Below, in pieces: positions 36,862-46,200 of a stretch of DNA of 64,000 nucleotides. This DNA comes from Arthrobacter rhizosphaerae. Lineage in GTDB: Bacteria > Actinomycetota > Actinomycetes > Actinomycetales > Micrococcaceae. The number at the start of each line of letters is the position of its first letter. Within the stretch, counting starts at the first letter, position 1. The position numbers and the translations under genes were made by a program. The notes beneath the pieces were generated by a model, which worked only from the letters and a program-made list of their open reading frames with translations, ran no database searches and was not told the origin of the DNA. The stretch covers positions 62,001 through 126,000 of the forward strand of contig NZ_JALLAN010000005.1 in NCBI RefSeq assembly GCF_023062595.1, given 5' to 3'.

Positions 36862-38276
36862 CCGTACATCGGGGGAGAGCCGCCCGCGGATTGGGGTCCG
36901 GTGCCTGGGTAGCCGGACCGGCCCGCAGAATAGACCGCTGCTCCTCGTCCGGGCACGCCGTCAGGGTCCTCGCCCGATTCGAGCGAACGGATCAGCACCA
37001 GGTCCAGTCCGTCTTTGCGCATCCGAAGATCCAGGTACAGCAAAGCCATGACTGATGTCTGGAAGGCATATCCCACCGCCCCAACCAAGGCGGAAACGAT
37101 GGTCGAAGCAATGAGGATACCCACGCCGGCCGCAGCCGCTTCTTCTGCGCCTGCATGAGGCGTGAGAAAACCGGTGCCACCAGAAATGAGACCCAACGGC
37201 ATCGTAACTATCTGACTGATGATGCTGATGAGAATGGAAATCACCAGCGAGATGCCCAGGATCCGCCACCAGTTGTTGCGTGTCAGCGTCCAGGAACGGC
37301 CTAGACCACCCAAGACACCGAGTTCCTCAATCACAATGGCGGCGGGGGCGACCATAAAACGGATGTAAACCCAGACCATTGCAACGATCAGTCCAATAAA
37401 AAGGGGAACGGAAATCGCCGCCGATACACCCCCCATCGTCTCCGCCAAGACAATGGCGAGGATCACGAGGAGAGCAATTGCTCCCAGGTATCCGACGAGG
37501 AGGAGTGCGGCCAGCCCGATCAAGGCCCCGACGCGTCCCTTGGCCAACTGCCACATCTGACGAAAGGTGGTGCGCCTGTTGAGCAGTGCCCGCGCTACCG
37601 GGATCACCATGACACCCTGAAGCACAGCGCTAAGGAACACGCTCAAGAGGACCAGCAGCAGACCGCCGGCTGCTATGCCTATAAACATGCCGACGATTTC
37701 GGATTGGTTCTGTCCCGACATCCAGGAAGGCATGGATTCTTCCCCAAGCGAACCGAAACCGAAAAAGCCCACAAAAGCGGCGGCGATGATGGTGAGGGAT
37801 TGTCCCAGCAGGGCAGCGCCGAACATTGCCTGCGGGTTGCGGCGCACCGTCTGGAAGGAACCATCCATGATTTCCCCGAACATCAGGGGCCGCAGGGGCA
37901 CCACTCCGGGCTTCGGCGGAGCAATGTACATCGGCCTCCCATAGGACCCCGCCGGGGAACCATACGGTCCTGGTTGTCCTTGCCAGGGATGCTGCCCCTG
38001 TTGTGAGGGCCAAGGTTGTCCAGGCCCCTGTTGTGAGGGCCAAGGTTGTCCAGGCCACTGTTGTGCGGACTGTGGGCCTTGCTGCCACGGCTGTTGCCCC
38101 TGTGGCGCGGGCCACGGCTGTTGGCCCTGTGGTGCGGGCCCTTGTGGTGGCGCCCAGGGTTGTTGACCTTGTTGCCATGCCGGCGGACCCCATTGAGGCT
38201 GGGATCCCCACGCAGGCTTATTTCCCGTAGGATGCTGCTCCCTCGGCGCCGAAGCGTTCCGTTCCTCTTCTGACAA
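36858..38276 (-). CDS. Membrane protein with GPDPase-type membrane domain and Pro/Gln-rich tail
   Basis: A 472-residue protein. Residues 1 to about 110 are disordered and consist of WPSQQG/PQGQQPW repeats. About six membrane segments follow, resembling the membrane domain found in glycerophosphodiester phosphodiesterases (PF10110 type); no catalytic phosphodiesterase domain is present. Start: TTG 38276, five bases after GGGGAGGA. The frame stays open 115 codons further upstream, but that part is antisense to the mtrA promoter region and not protein-like. It is the first gene of the overlapping MoxR operon. Confidence 0.82.
   Translation of the reverse strand: MSEEERNASAPREQHPTGNKPAWGSQPQWGPPAWQQGQQPWAPPQGPAPQGQQPWPAPQGQQPWQQGPQSAQQWPGQPWPSQQGPGQPWPSQQGQHPWQGQPGPYGSPAGSYGRPMYIAPPKPGVVPLRPLMFGEIMDGSFQTVRRNPQAMFGAALLGQSLTIIAAAFVGFFGFGSLGEESMPSWMSGQNQSEIVGMFIGIAAGGLLLVLLSVFLSAVLQGVMVIPVARALLNRRTTFRQMWQLAKGRVGALIGLAALLLVGYLGAIALLVILAIVLAETMGGVSAAISVPLFIGLIVAMVWVYIRFMVAPAAIVIEELGVLGGLGRSWTLTRNNWWRILGISLVISILISIISQIVTMPLGLISGGTGFLTPHAGAEEAAAAGVGILIASTIVSALVGAVGYAFQTSVMALLYLDLRMRKDGLDLVLIRSLESGEDPDGVPGRGAAVYSAGRSGYPGTGPQSAGGSPPMYG
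37994..38060. repeat. 30-bp tandem repeat in the Pro/Gln-rich coding region
   Basis: 37994-38023 and 38024-38053 are identical, and a third, diverged unit begins at 38054. They encode 10-residue repeats of the PWPSQQG kind on the minus strand. Confidence 0.85.
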
Positions 38277-38550
38277 GCTGTTCCTCCCCAAGCGGCCGCG
38301 TCCCCAGGCACCGCGCCATCCAAGGTCCCGGTTCCGGTTCCAGGTCAAGGTCATCCGGCCAGACCCGGCCTGTCCCCAGCCTATAGTTCCAGCGGGCAGC
38401 GTCATAGCACCACGGCCAAGCCTGCGGGTCCAAATTAGCCGCGGTGTCCCGGTGTACGAAAGGGACCGGAGCAGACAGCCGAGGCACCCGCGCCATGCCG
38501 TCCCAGCCACCCAACAGGACAAAGCCAATACAATAAGGGAATATGTAACT
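38277..38550. promoter_or_regulatory. Divergent promoter region, MoxR operon / mtrA
   Basis: 274 bp between two divergent operons. TACAAT at 38529-38534 is a good -10 for mtrA (no clear -35), giving a short leader of about 10 nt. On the minus strand a TATAGG/TAGGCT box near 38381-38390 could drive the membrane operon. No gene is supported here. Confidence 0.45.
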
Positions 38551-39225
38551 ATGAAGGCACGCATTCTGGTAGTGGACGATGACGAGGCGTTGGCCGAGAT
38601 GATTGGCATTGTGTTGCGCAATGACGGCTTCGAGCCGGTATTTTGTGCCGACGGCGGTCAGGCTCTGGAAATTTTCCGCTCCTCCAAGCCGGACCTCGTG
38701 CTGCTCGATCTCATGCTCCCCGGAGTCGATGGAATAGAGGTATGCCGTCAGATCCGGGGTGAGTCCGACGTTCCGATTGTGATGCTAACGGCTAAATCCG
38801 ACACCTCTGACGTGGTCCGTGGACTGGAGTCAGGGGCCGATGACTATGTGCCTAAGCCCTTCAAACCCGCTGAACTCGTGGCCCGCGTGCGGGCCCGGCT
38901 GCGGCCGGGCGACCAGAAGGCGCCCGAAACCTTGCGCATCGCGGACATCACCATCGACGTTGCAGGCCATCTGGTGAGCCGAGGCAGCGAACGGATCTCG
39001 TTGACTCCATTGGAGTTCGACTTGCTGGTGGCCCTTGCCCGCAAACCCTGGCAGGTCTTTACCCGTGAACTCCTTCTGGAACAGGTGTGGGGCTACCGCC
39101 ATGCAGCCGACACACGACTGGTCAACGTCCATGTCCAGCGGTTGAGGTCAAAGATTGAGCGTGACCCTGAAGCCCCCGAAGTAGTATTGACGGTCCGTGG
39201 TGTCGGCTATAAAGCAGGTTCCTGA
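38551..39225 (+). CDS. mtrA: Two-component response regulator MtrA
   Basis: A 224-residue OmpR-class regulator. Receiver domain: acidic pocket DDDE at 9-12, phospho-acceptor Asp53 in LLDLMLPG, switch Thr in MLTAK, conserved Lys in PKPF. C-terminal winged helix: TPLEFDLLVALARKPWQVFTRE...VHVQRLRSKIE. In actinobacteria MtrA controls cell-wall hydrolases and division genes. Start: ATG 38551 with AAGGGA; frames opening at 38452 add a non-conserved stretch. It overlaps mtrB by 29 bp. Confidence 0.96.
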   Translation: MKARILVVDDDEALAEMIGIVLRNDGFEPVFCADGGQALEIFRSSKPDLVLLDLMLPGVDGIEVCRQIRGESDVPIVMLTAKSDTSDVVRGLESGADDYVPKPFKPAELVARVRARLRPGDQKAPETLRIADITIDVAGHLVSRGSERISLTPLEFDLLVALARKPWQVFTRELLLEQVWGYRHAADTRLVNVHVQRLRSKIERDPEAPEVVLTVRGVGYKAGS

Positions 39226-41185
39226 GCCTCGCAAGGGACGCTCCGGCGAAACGGACCCCCAGCCGCCACCGGCTGAAGCTGCCGAGCCAAGCGCCACCAA
39301 ACCAATTTTGCATCCGGAGACCGAAAGATCGCCGGTGCCTGAGCATGCCCCTGAACATACGGATGCGTTGGCCAATGTGGCCGGGCTGTCTTTCCGTGCC
39401 AGGCTCTGGGGGCGGCGGGCACAAATCGTCGTGCTGCGTATTCTCCGGCTCGTTCGAACCACGCTAAGCCGGGCCTTGCCCGCGTTCCGGTTCCTGCTTC
39501 GCTCGCTGCGCCGGCGATGGCGTCGTTCCCTGCAACTGCGAACGGTCCTTACCACGCTGTTGCTTTCGATCAGCTCTTTTGCCGTTGTGGGTGCCTATTT
39601 GTCGAATCAAATCGCGAACAACCTGTTCCAGGAACGGCTGACCCAGGCAGAGTCCGAGACCCTGTACAACGTGAAGCAGGTCCAGGAAACGTTCGACGGC
39701 GCGCAGGTAACCAATCAGTCCAGTGTCATCACACTCGTCTACGACACACTGAATGCCGTCGAAGGCCGTGGCAACGTGATTCAGAGGCGCTACGTCTTTG
39801 AAGCAAAGCCGGAGCAGACCAAGCCCCGAAACCGGTGGGTGGAATCGCGGGCATCGGACCAGCTGACCATAAACGTCATTCCTCCGGAACTTCGAAGGGC
39901 GGTGCAGGAGTCCGGAAAGGAGCAGTTCTGGGCGTCGATGGAGTTTCCGGTCGGTACCGAGGACCGGCCAGGTATTGCGGTCGGAAACCTGGTGACATTC
40001 AACGGTACGGCGTACGAGCTGTACCTGATCTACGACCTTAACTCGGCACAGAAGACTCTCGATGAGATCCAAAACGTACTGTGGGCAGGCGGGGCAGTCC
40101 TGGTTCTGATGATTGGTGCCATCGCCTGGTATGTCACGCGGAATGTGGTGAGCCCGGTCAGTCATGCAGCCCTCGTATCCGAAAAGCTGGCCGCCGGCCA
40201 ACTGCAGGAGCGGATGGTGGTCAAAGGCGAGGACGAAGTCGCGCGCCTGGGAGCTTCCTTCAATCACATGGCAGCCAGCCTTCAGGAACAGATCACCCAG
40301 CTGGCGACGCTTTCCCAGATGCAGCAGAGATTCGTATCAGACGTGTCGCACGAACTCCGTACACCCCTGACAACAGTCCGGATGGCTGCTGAAGTCCTGT
40401 ACGACGCCCGCCACGACTTCGATCCCATTAATAAGAGATCCGCTGAGCTTCTTTACAACCAGGTGGAAAGATTCCAGTCACTGTTGGCGGACCTGCTGGA
40501 GATCTCGCGCTTCGATGCCGGAGTGGCCAGGCTTGATGCCGAGCCAACTGATATCTTGCCGCTGGTAACCCATGTGCTGGACGGGGTGGCTCCCGTGGCC
40601 GCAGAATACGGCTCTGAAATAGTGGTCATTTGCCGGGAAAAAAGCATCGTTGCGGAGATGGACGCTCGCCGGATCGACCGCATACTTCGTAACCTTGTCC
40701 TCAATGCGCTCGAACATGGTGAGGGCAAACCCATCCACATCTCCGTAGCGGCGAATGAGTCTGCCGTCGCAATCGCGGTGCGGGACCATGGAATTGGAAT
40801 GAGTCCAACAGAGGCCGCCCGGGTCTTCGATAGATTTTGGCGTGCGGACCCGGCCCGGGCGCGCACCACCGGTGGCAGCGGACTGGGGCTGTCAATCGCA
40901 GCTGAGGACACAAAGCTGCATGACGGCTGGCTTCAGGCCTGGGGCAACAAGGGGTCAGGATCCAACTTCAGGTTGACGCTCCCCCTCCGGCAGGGCGAAG
41001 CCATTGTAAAGTCGCCTCTCCAACTGGAGCCGGCCGACGTCGAACTTTCCGGGCGTGCCGGTGAACGCTCCACACTGATCCTCAACTCTGCTGCCCCGGC
41101 GGGTCCCACAGCCGCTGTGGAGGCCCCCGTACGGGGAAACGCCGTCGGTAAAGAAAACAGCCGGGAGGATTCTCGTGAGTACTGA
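39197..41185 (+). CDS. mtrB: Two-component sensor histidine kinase MtrB
   Basis: A 662-residue sensor. A long, basic, Pro-rich cytoplasmic N-terminus (1-112) precedes membrane segment 1 (about 115-138), an extracytoplasmic sensor (140-292), membrane segment 2 (about 294-313) and HAMP (314-366). The HisKA phospho-site His385 lies in DVSHELRTP, and the ATPase domain has N box [12 protein letters not shown] and G boxes RDHGIGM and GGSGLGLS. It phosphorylates MtrA. The start is uncertain: GTG 39197 or GTG 39200, both inside mtrA and without a clear ribosome site. It overlaps lpqB by 11 bp. Confidence 0.95.
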   Translation: MVSAIKQVPEPRKGRSGETDPQPPPAEAAEPSATKPILHPETERSPVPEHAPEHTDALANVAGLSFRARLWGRRAQIVVLRILRLVRTTLSRALPAFRFLLRSLRRRWRRSLQLRTVLTTLLLSISSFAVVGAYLSNQIANNLFQERLTQAESETLYNVKQVQETFDGAQVTNQSSVITLVYDTLNAVEGRGNVIQRRYVFEAKPEQTKPRNRWVESRASDQLTINVIPPELRRAVQESGKEQFWASMEFPVGTEDRPGIAVGNLVTFNGTAYELYLIYDLNSAQKTLDEIQNVLWAGGAVLVLMIGAIAWYVTRNVVSPVSHAALVSEKLAAGQLQERMVVKGEDEVARLGASFNHMAASLQEQITQLATLSQMQQRFVSDVSHELRTPLTTVRMAAEVLYDARHDFDPINKRSAELLYNQVERFQSLLADLLEISRFDAGVARLDAEPTDILPLVTHVLDGVAPVAAEYGSEIVVICREKSIVAEMDARRIDRILRNLVLNALEHGEGKPIHISVAANESAVAIAVRDHGIGMSPTEAARVFDRFWRADPARARTTGGSGLGLSIAAEDTKLHDGWLQAWGNKGSGSNFRLTLPLRQGEAIVKSPLQLEPADVELSGRAGERSTLILNSAAPAGPTAAVEAPVRGNAVGKENSREDSREY

Positions 41186-42908
41186 GAATCCCGGGTGGCG
41201 TGCCATCCGTCCCATTGTGGCGTCGCTGACGGTCCTGCTGTTGCTCTTCGTCACCGCCTGCGCGCAAATTCCCCGGTCCGGGCCAGTAGGAAAAAGCACA
41301 GACGAAAGCGCGGGCAATCCGGACGCACCGGTGTTTTTTCCAGCGGGACCTCTTGAGGGCGCCAGCCCGGAATCCATCCTTGAGGGCTTCTTCAGTGCCG
41401 GCAGCGGCTACGAGTCCGACTACGCGGTGGCCCGCCAGTTCCTCACACAGGCATCGGCCGTCTCCTGGAAACCCGACCAGAAGACTCTCGTTTTCAGGTC
41501 GGCCCGAGTGGTGAAAACAGCCGTTGAGAATGTCTACAACTATGAGCTTGACCTGTCCTACACAGTAGACGCCGACGGCGTGGCCACGCCCCTTCCCGAA
41601 GGGACCAAGGAAAATATTCCAGCTACATTGACACAGGTCGACGGCGAATGGCGGGTTTCGGCGATACCGGACGGTACGGCTATCCCGGAAGAGAATTTCA
41701 GAATCATCTATGGCGCCTACCCCATCTACTTCTATGATCACAGCTTCACTTACGCGGTTCCGGACATGCGTTGGTTCATCAAAAAGAAGACGGTTAAGGC
41801 CATGACCAGTGCGCTCTTGGCCGGCCCGGCACCGTACCTCCGGGGTGCGGTGGTGAGTGCATTTCCTTCCGGTATGCGGCTCGCACGTGAGTCTGTACCT
41901 GTCGTTTCCGGTGCTGCGCAGGTGGATCTGACGGCCAAGGAACTGAGGGAGTCTTCGCCCGAGGACAGGTTGCGGATGCAGACGCAGTTGGCGTTGACCT
42001 TCCGCGGCCAACCAGATGTCATCAATGTGGAACTGCGGGCGGATCAGGATCTGGTGCGGGTCGAAGACAACGGGTCCGTTCTTCCGCCGATTCGTGACGT
42101 GAATGTTCCTGCCCGCCAGATCGCCGTCAACGGCAATGAGCTCGTCCGCTATGAAAACAACAGGGTCTCGCCGCTGCCTGATATGCAGTCTGTCAGTGGG
42201 CTGGGGCCACGGTCACCTGCAGAGTCGCCGGTATCCCAGACGGCAGCGTTCCTCAACGGGGGCAGAACCACGCTGTATTCCATCCTTCCAGGACAACCTG
42301 CCAGGGCACTGACCACACGCAGCACCCTCACCCATCCATCCTTCGGGCGGAGCGACTGGGTGTGGACCGCCGGCCCCGGTGCCAACGGCTCCAGCGAGGT
42401 GGTGGCATTCCGGCCCGTGAATGTTGCCGAAGGTGGTGCGGTTCCGACCGTTACCCTGGCGCCATCCTGGCTTGCAGGCAGGAATGTGAAGGAGTTCAGG
42501 CTGTCCCGTGAAGGCGTCCGTGCCCTCGTAATCTCGGAGCAGAACGGGAAAACACGCGTGCAGATTACGGGCATCGTCCGCAATGCAGACGGGACTCCCC
42601 GTGACCTGACCGCACCGATCACCTTGGTCAACTCAAAGGAAGCGGACCAAGGAGTCTGGGTGAACGAGACCACGGTGGCAGTCATGAAGACCGCAGTGAA
42701 TGCGAATGACGCTGTGGCGCCCGAGCTGCTGTCGTTGACGTCCTCGCCCCCGCAGCAGCTTGCACCGTGGCCGGGACTGACCGCCATCAGCGCAGGGAAC
42801 GGAGCCGATGAGATCTTTGGCCAGTCTCCGGAAGGCATTTTCCAACGACTCGGAAACGGCTGGTCGCCACAGCTGAAAGGACCGGTGGACCCCTCCTTCC
42901 CAGGCTGA
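41175..42908 (+). CDS. lpqB: Lipoprotein LpqB (MtrB-associated)
   Basis: A 577-residue lipoprotein with lipobox FVTAC (Cys29), then a GerMN-type domain pair and a C-terminal beta-propeller-like domain. LpqB interacts with the MtrB sensor and modulates MtrAB signalling in mycobacteria. It is the third gene of the conserved mtrA-mtrB-lpqB operon. Start GTG 41175 has GGGAGGA at good distance and overlaps the end of mtrB. Confidence 0.93.
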   Translation: MSTENPGWRAIRPIVASLTVLLLLFVTACAQIPRSGPVGKSTDESAGNPDAPVFFPAGPLEGASPESILEGFFSAGSGYESDYAVARQFLTQASAVSWKPDQKTLVFRSARVVKTAVENVYNYELDLSYTVDADGVATPLPEGTKENIPATLTQVDGEWRVSAIPDGTAIPEENFRIIYGAYPIYFYDHSFTYAVPDMRWFIKKKTVKAMTSALLAGPAPYLRGAVVSAFPSGMRLARESVPVVSGAAQVDLTAKELRESSPEDRLRMQTQLALTFRGQPDVINVELRADQDLVRVEDNGSVLPPIRDVNVPARQIAVNGNELVRYENNRVSPLPDMQSVSGLGPRSPAESPVSQTAAFLNGGRTTLYSILPGQPARALTTRSTLTHPSFGRSDWVWTAGPGANGSSEVVAFRPVNVAEGGAVPTVTLAPSWLAGRNVKEFRLSREGVRALVISEQNGKTRVQITGIVRNADGTPRDLTAPITLVNSKEADQGVWVNETTVAVMKTAVNANDAVAPELLSLTSSPPQQLAPWPGLTAISAGNGADEIFGQSPEGIFQRLGNGWSPQLKGPVDPSFPG

Positions 42909-43022
42909 CGTCAACCGTGCTGGACATGTCGCGGAGGGTAGCTGACCCGGCTCTGAAGAGGGTTTTCCACACAGGAGCAGTTCTCCCTGTCATCCGATCC
43001 CTCTGGGAAGAACACTGGGACG

Positions 43023-43967
43023 ATGAAGTCGCCTACGGTTTGCGCCGACCCGGATCTGGCGTCCTCAGTGATGACGGCCGCAAAGCATCGGGGTAGTTAC
43101 TCCAACCGGTTCTGGAGGTGGGGGGAGGCGCTGGCTGCTTCTTTCGCAGAACTGCTGGCTCTCATATCGCCAATTGACTGTGTCTGTTGTGGTGCTGAAG
43201 ACAGCTCCCTCTGTGCGGTATGCGGGCGGCAAATCCTTCGGCTTACCCGCACCCCATTCAGGGCTGAAGGCCAAGCTCCGGCGCTGATGGATGTGGATGG
43301 CTCGGTCATTTTGCCGGTAGTGGCAGCGGCGGTTTATCGGGAGGAGATGGCCCAGGCCGTCCTGTCCTTCAAAAGACATGGCCAGTATCAACTGGAGAAC
43401 GCTCTCGCCAAAGGCCTCGGCCGGGCCATCCGTGCGAGCTTGGGAAATGGCGCCAACGTGAGGCTGGTCCCTGTCCCGAGCAGCGCATCGGCATATAGGA
43501 AGCGCGGCTTCAGTCCCGTCCACCTCCTGCTGCGCAACCTGTGGCTGCATGGGGAGTTGGGGGGCTTCGTCGTCGTCGATGCCCTGAGAAAATCAAGCAG
43601 AATCAACAGAGGAAGCACGACGCCGGGGGGAATCCGTGGAGCAGCCGGAATGGCAAATCACAGCGGGCAAAAAGGCCTGGGCCGGGGGCAGCGGGCGCGG
43701 CGGGTGAGAGGCTCCATGATGTCCCGGACCCCCCGCCGTCGGCTGATCCGGGGGCAGCCCTGCATCATTGTCGACGACGTCCTCACCACTGGTGCAACAC
43801 TGGCCGAAGCAGCCCGGGCACTGCATGCCGCGGGGGGTATCGTAGTGGGCGCAGTGGTCCTTTCCGCGACACGAGCGCCCGATGCCGGCGGCGTGGTTTC
43901 TGAGGCCCCTCAGGTCAGCGATAGCCACAAGGACTTAGAAAAAAATAAACGGCGAAAAGATGAATAA
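43023..43967 (+). CDS. comF: ComF family phosphoribosyltransferase-like protein
   Basis: A 314-residue ComF-type protein. The N-terminal zinc-finger motif CVCC...CAVC (about residues 57-70) is followed by a type I phosphoribosyltransferase fold with the PRPP loop CIIVDDVLTTGATLAEA near 250-266. In Gram-positive naturally competent bacteria ComF is needed for DNA uptake; here a role in DNA uptake is only an inference. The region before the PRPP loop contains an Arg/Gly-rich stretch (about 205-240). The start ATG 43023 is not backed by a strong ribosome site. Confidence 0.85.
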   Translation: MKSPTVCADPDLASSVMTAAKHRGSYSNRFWRWGEALAASFAELLALISPIDCVCCGAEDSSLCAVCGRQILRLTRTPFRAEGQAPALMDVDGSVILPVVAAAVYREEMAQAVLSFKRHGQYQLENALAKGLGRAIRASLGNGANVRLVPVPSSASAYRKRGFSPVHLLLRNLWLHGELGGFVVVDALRKSSRINRGSTTPGGIRGAAGMANHSGQKGLGRGQRARRVRGSMMSRTPRRRLIRGQPCIIVDDVLTTGATLAEAARALHAAGGIVVGAVVLSATRAPDAGGVVSEAPQVSDSHKDLEKNKRRKDE

Positions 43968-44110
43968 CGGGTAGCTATGAACTAACGTCGGTTGTGGGTA
44001 CCAAGATCAGTTGTACCTGTCGATAGCGGCTCGAAAGGGGGCTCGACTGTCAATCAGATCGGCCCCCGGAAGTGCCGCCGTCGTGTCACCGAAGTCATTT
44101 GGAGGGCACC
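43968..44110. other. Upstream region of hpf
   Basis: 143 bp. It contains a direct repeat GGCTCGA at 44028-44034 and 44040-44046, and the strong ribosome site GGAGGGCACC next to the hpf start. A TTGTGG / TACCTG pair (16-bp spacing) near 43990-44020 is a possible promoter. Confidence 0.35.
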
Positions 44111-44836
44111 ATGGAGTTCATGATCAGCGGACGGAATTTGACGGTTTCAGACCGCTTCCGCGAATATGCCGGCGAGAAGATTTCAAAGATTGAGTCGTTG
44201 GGGGACAAGGTCCAGAGGGTAGACGCAAAGGTCTCGAAAGAGACCGGCACGCGGCAGACCGGCGATCAGCTCACAGTTGAAGTCACAGTTTTGGGACGAG
44301 GTCCCGTGATCCGCGCCGAAGCCAGCGCCGCGGACAAATTCGCTGCATTCGACTTGGCTTACAACAAACTCCTTGAACGGTTACGGAGGGCAAAGGACCG
44401 GAAGAAGGTCCACCACGGACGGCACACGCCCAAGGCTGTCCGGGAAGCTACTGCAGCACTGGAACCCGCAAGCCCCAGCGGTCCGCTCTATGCGGAGACC
44501 AGCGACCGCAAGCCCCCTGTCACGCCTACGGTCGAAAAGTCACCGTACGACGTCGACAACGACATTCCGGCCGGTGATTCGCCGGTGCTGATCAGGCGCA
44601 AGGTCTTCCCTGCGGCCTCCCTGAGTCTCGACGACGCTGTCGACAATATGGAGCTGGTCGGCCATGACTTTTATCTCTTCGTCGATAAGGCGACCAACGC
44701 CCCTTCAGTGGTTTACCGGCGTCGCGGCTGGACTTATGGCGTCATCACCCTGGATCAGTTCTGCGAACCGGGCGAAAACCTGCTCGAAGACAAGATCATC
44801 GCGTACCGCTCTGATGATCAGGCAGCGAACGCGTAA
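44111..44836 (+). CDS. hpf: Ribosome hibernation-promoting factor, long form
   Basis: A 241-residue long-form HPF. The N-terminal S30AE domain (1 to about 105; begins MEFMISGRNLTVSDRFREY) binds the ribosomal decoding centre. A variable linker (about 110-180) and a C-terminal dimerisation domain (about 182-241; KVFPAASLSLDDAVDNMELVGHDFYLF) promote 100S ribosome dimers. Start: ATG 44111, directly after GGAGGGCACC; 13 residues earlier in frame are not conserved. Confidence 0.96.
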   Translation: MEFMISGRNLTVSDRFREYAGEKISKIESLGDKVQRVDAKVSKETGTRQTGDQLTVEVTVLGRGPVIRAEASAADKFAAFDLAYNKLLERLRRAKDRKKVHHGRHTPKAVREATAALEPASPSGPLYAETSDRKPPVTPTVEKSPYDVDNDIPAGDSPVLIRRKVFPAASLSLDDAVDNMELVGHDFYLFVDKATNAPSVVYRRRGWTYGVITLDQFCEPGENLLEDKIIAYRSDDQAANA

Positions 44837-44883
44837 GGCAGCGGTAACCCAGGCTGCAGGAAGCCTCCAAAGAAAGGACTGAT

Positions 44884-46158
44884 GTGAGTGCATCGCTGAG
44901 CCTGATCCAGGCCAGGCGGATTGCACTTGCAGCTCAGCAATTGGACAAAGGACGGCCCACCGGCCCCGTGACATCACGGGCCGTGGGCCGTACCTTTGCC
45001 CGGCTGCATCTAGTGCAGATTGACTCGGTCAACGTGCTGGCCCGCAGTCACTTCCTGCCGTTTTTCTCCCGACTCGGAAACTATGACCGGAAAATACTGC
45101 AGCATATGGCCGGAACCCATCCTCGACGGATGATGGAGTACTGGGCGCACGAGGCCTGCTTGATCCTGCCTGATCATTTCCACGACCTCGTACTCTGGCA
45201 AAACCGGAAATGGGTAGGCGCCGGAGGCATGGACCCCTTGCTCCGTGAGGATGTGGCGAACCAGGTGCTGGCAGTGCTTTCGAAGGGTAAACCCCTGACA
45301 GCTGGGGAACTCACTGCCCGGATCGGCCATGTGGAGGACCGTCGCCAGGACAACTGGGGGTGGAACTGGAACGCCGTCAAGAGGGTACTCGAGCACCTGT
45401 TTGAGGAAGGAGTGGTCTCGGCTGCGTCCCGGACAGAACAATTTGAACGCCGCTACACACTGACCTCAAAGATCCTGCCGGCAGCATCCCTTGAACCGTC
45501 GGCTGATCGTGACCCCGATACCGCAATGGACAGGCTCATTGAAGCTGCTGCAAGGGCTCACGGCATCGGAACTGTACGCTGTTTCGCGGACTACTTCCGG
45601 ACACCATTGCGTGCCGGAGCCATCTCAGTGGAGCGTCTTGTCGAGCAGGGTCGTCTGCAACCTGTCAGCGTGGAAGGCTGGGATAAGCCCGTGTACAGGC
45701 ATGCCGAGGCCAAGCTTCCACGTGCCGTTACGGGCCGGGCGCTCCTGAGCCCCTTCGATTCGCTTGTGTTTGAGCGCCAACGGCTGGAGGCCTTGTTCGG
45801 GTTCCACTACAGGATCGAAATCTATACTCCCGAGGCCAAGAGGAGGTTCGGGTACTACGTCCTGCCGTTCCTGCTTCGCGACGGAATCGTGGCACGTGTT
45901 GACCTGAAGGCGGACCGCACAACAGGAAGACTGCTGGCGAGAGCAGCTTATGCAGAGCCGAATGCGCCTGATGACACTGCTGCCGAACTTGCCGACGAGC
46001 TGAGGCTCATGGCGGAGTGGCTCGAACTGGAGGAGGTGGTCGTCTTCCCTGTTGGGGATCTGGGACCTGCTTTGGCAGATGAAATGGCGCGGCCCCGGAT
46101 TGGGTATCAGCTCTCAGGGAACACTAACAGCGTGGCCAGTGTCTCTCACGTAGACTGA
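44884..46158 (+). CDS. YcaQ/HTH_42 family winged-helix protein (putative crosslink-repair DNA glycosylase)
   Basis: A 424-residue protein of the YcaQ (DUF1006/HTH_42) family; characterised members (AlkX/YcaQ) unhook interstrand DNA crosslinks. The family blocks are visible: LHLVQIDSVNVLARSHFLPFFSRLG, YWAHEACLIL and a late LLSPFDSLVFERQRLEALFGF, which contains the catalytic region. Three winged-helix modules are expected. Start: GTG 44884 with AAAGGA upstream. It lies between hpf and secA, with 47 and 42 bp gaps. Confidence 0.85.
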   Translation: MSASLSLIQARRIALAAQQLDKGRPTGPVTSRAVGRTFARLHLVQIDSVNVLARSHFLPFFSRLGNYDRKILQHMAGTHPRRMMEYWAHEACLILPDHFHDLVLWQNRKWVGAGGMDPLLREDVANQVLAVLSKGKPLTAGELTARIGHVEDRRQDNWGWNWNAVKRVLEHLFEEGVVSAASRTEQFERRYTLTSKILPAASLEPSADRDPDTAMDRLIEAAARAHGIGTVRCFADYFRTPLRAGAISVERLVEQGRLQPVSVEGWDKPVYRHAEAKLPRAVTGRALLSPFDSLVFERQRLEALFGFHYRIEIYTPEAKRRFGYYVLPFLLRDGIVARVDLKADRTTGRLLARAAYAEPNAPDDTAAELADELRLMAEWLELEEVVVFPVGDLGPALADEMARPRIGYQLSGNTNSVASVSHVD

Positions 46159-46200
46159 ACACGCCAGAATTCGGCAGCTTGAGACTGGGAGCAACTTCAC

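Noticed and set aside
38277..38621. N-terminal extension of the GPDPase-membrane-domain protein
   Set aside because: The extra 115 codons cover the mtrA promoter and have no ribosome site, whereas TTG 38276 has GGGGAGGA five bases upstream.
43594..43740. Arg/Gly-rich stretch in ComF as a possible insertion
   Set aside because: Elements such as QKGLGRGQR match the usual ComF pattern before the PRPP loop, and the frame is intact, so this is ordinary divergence.
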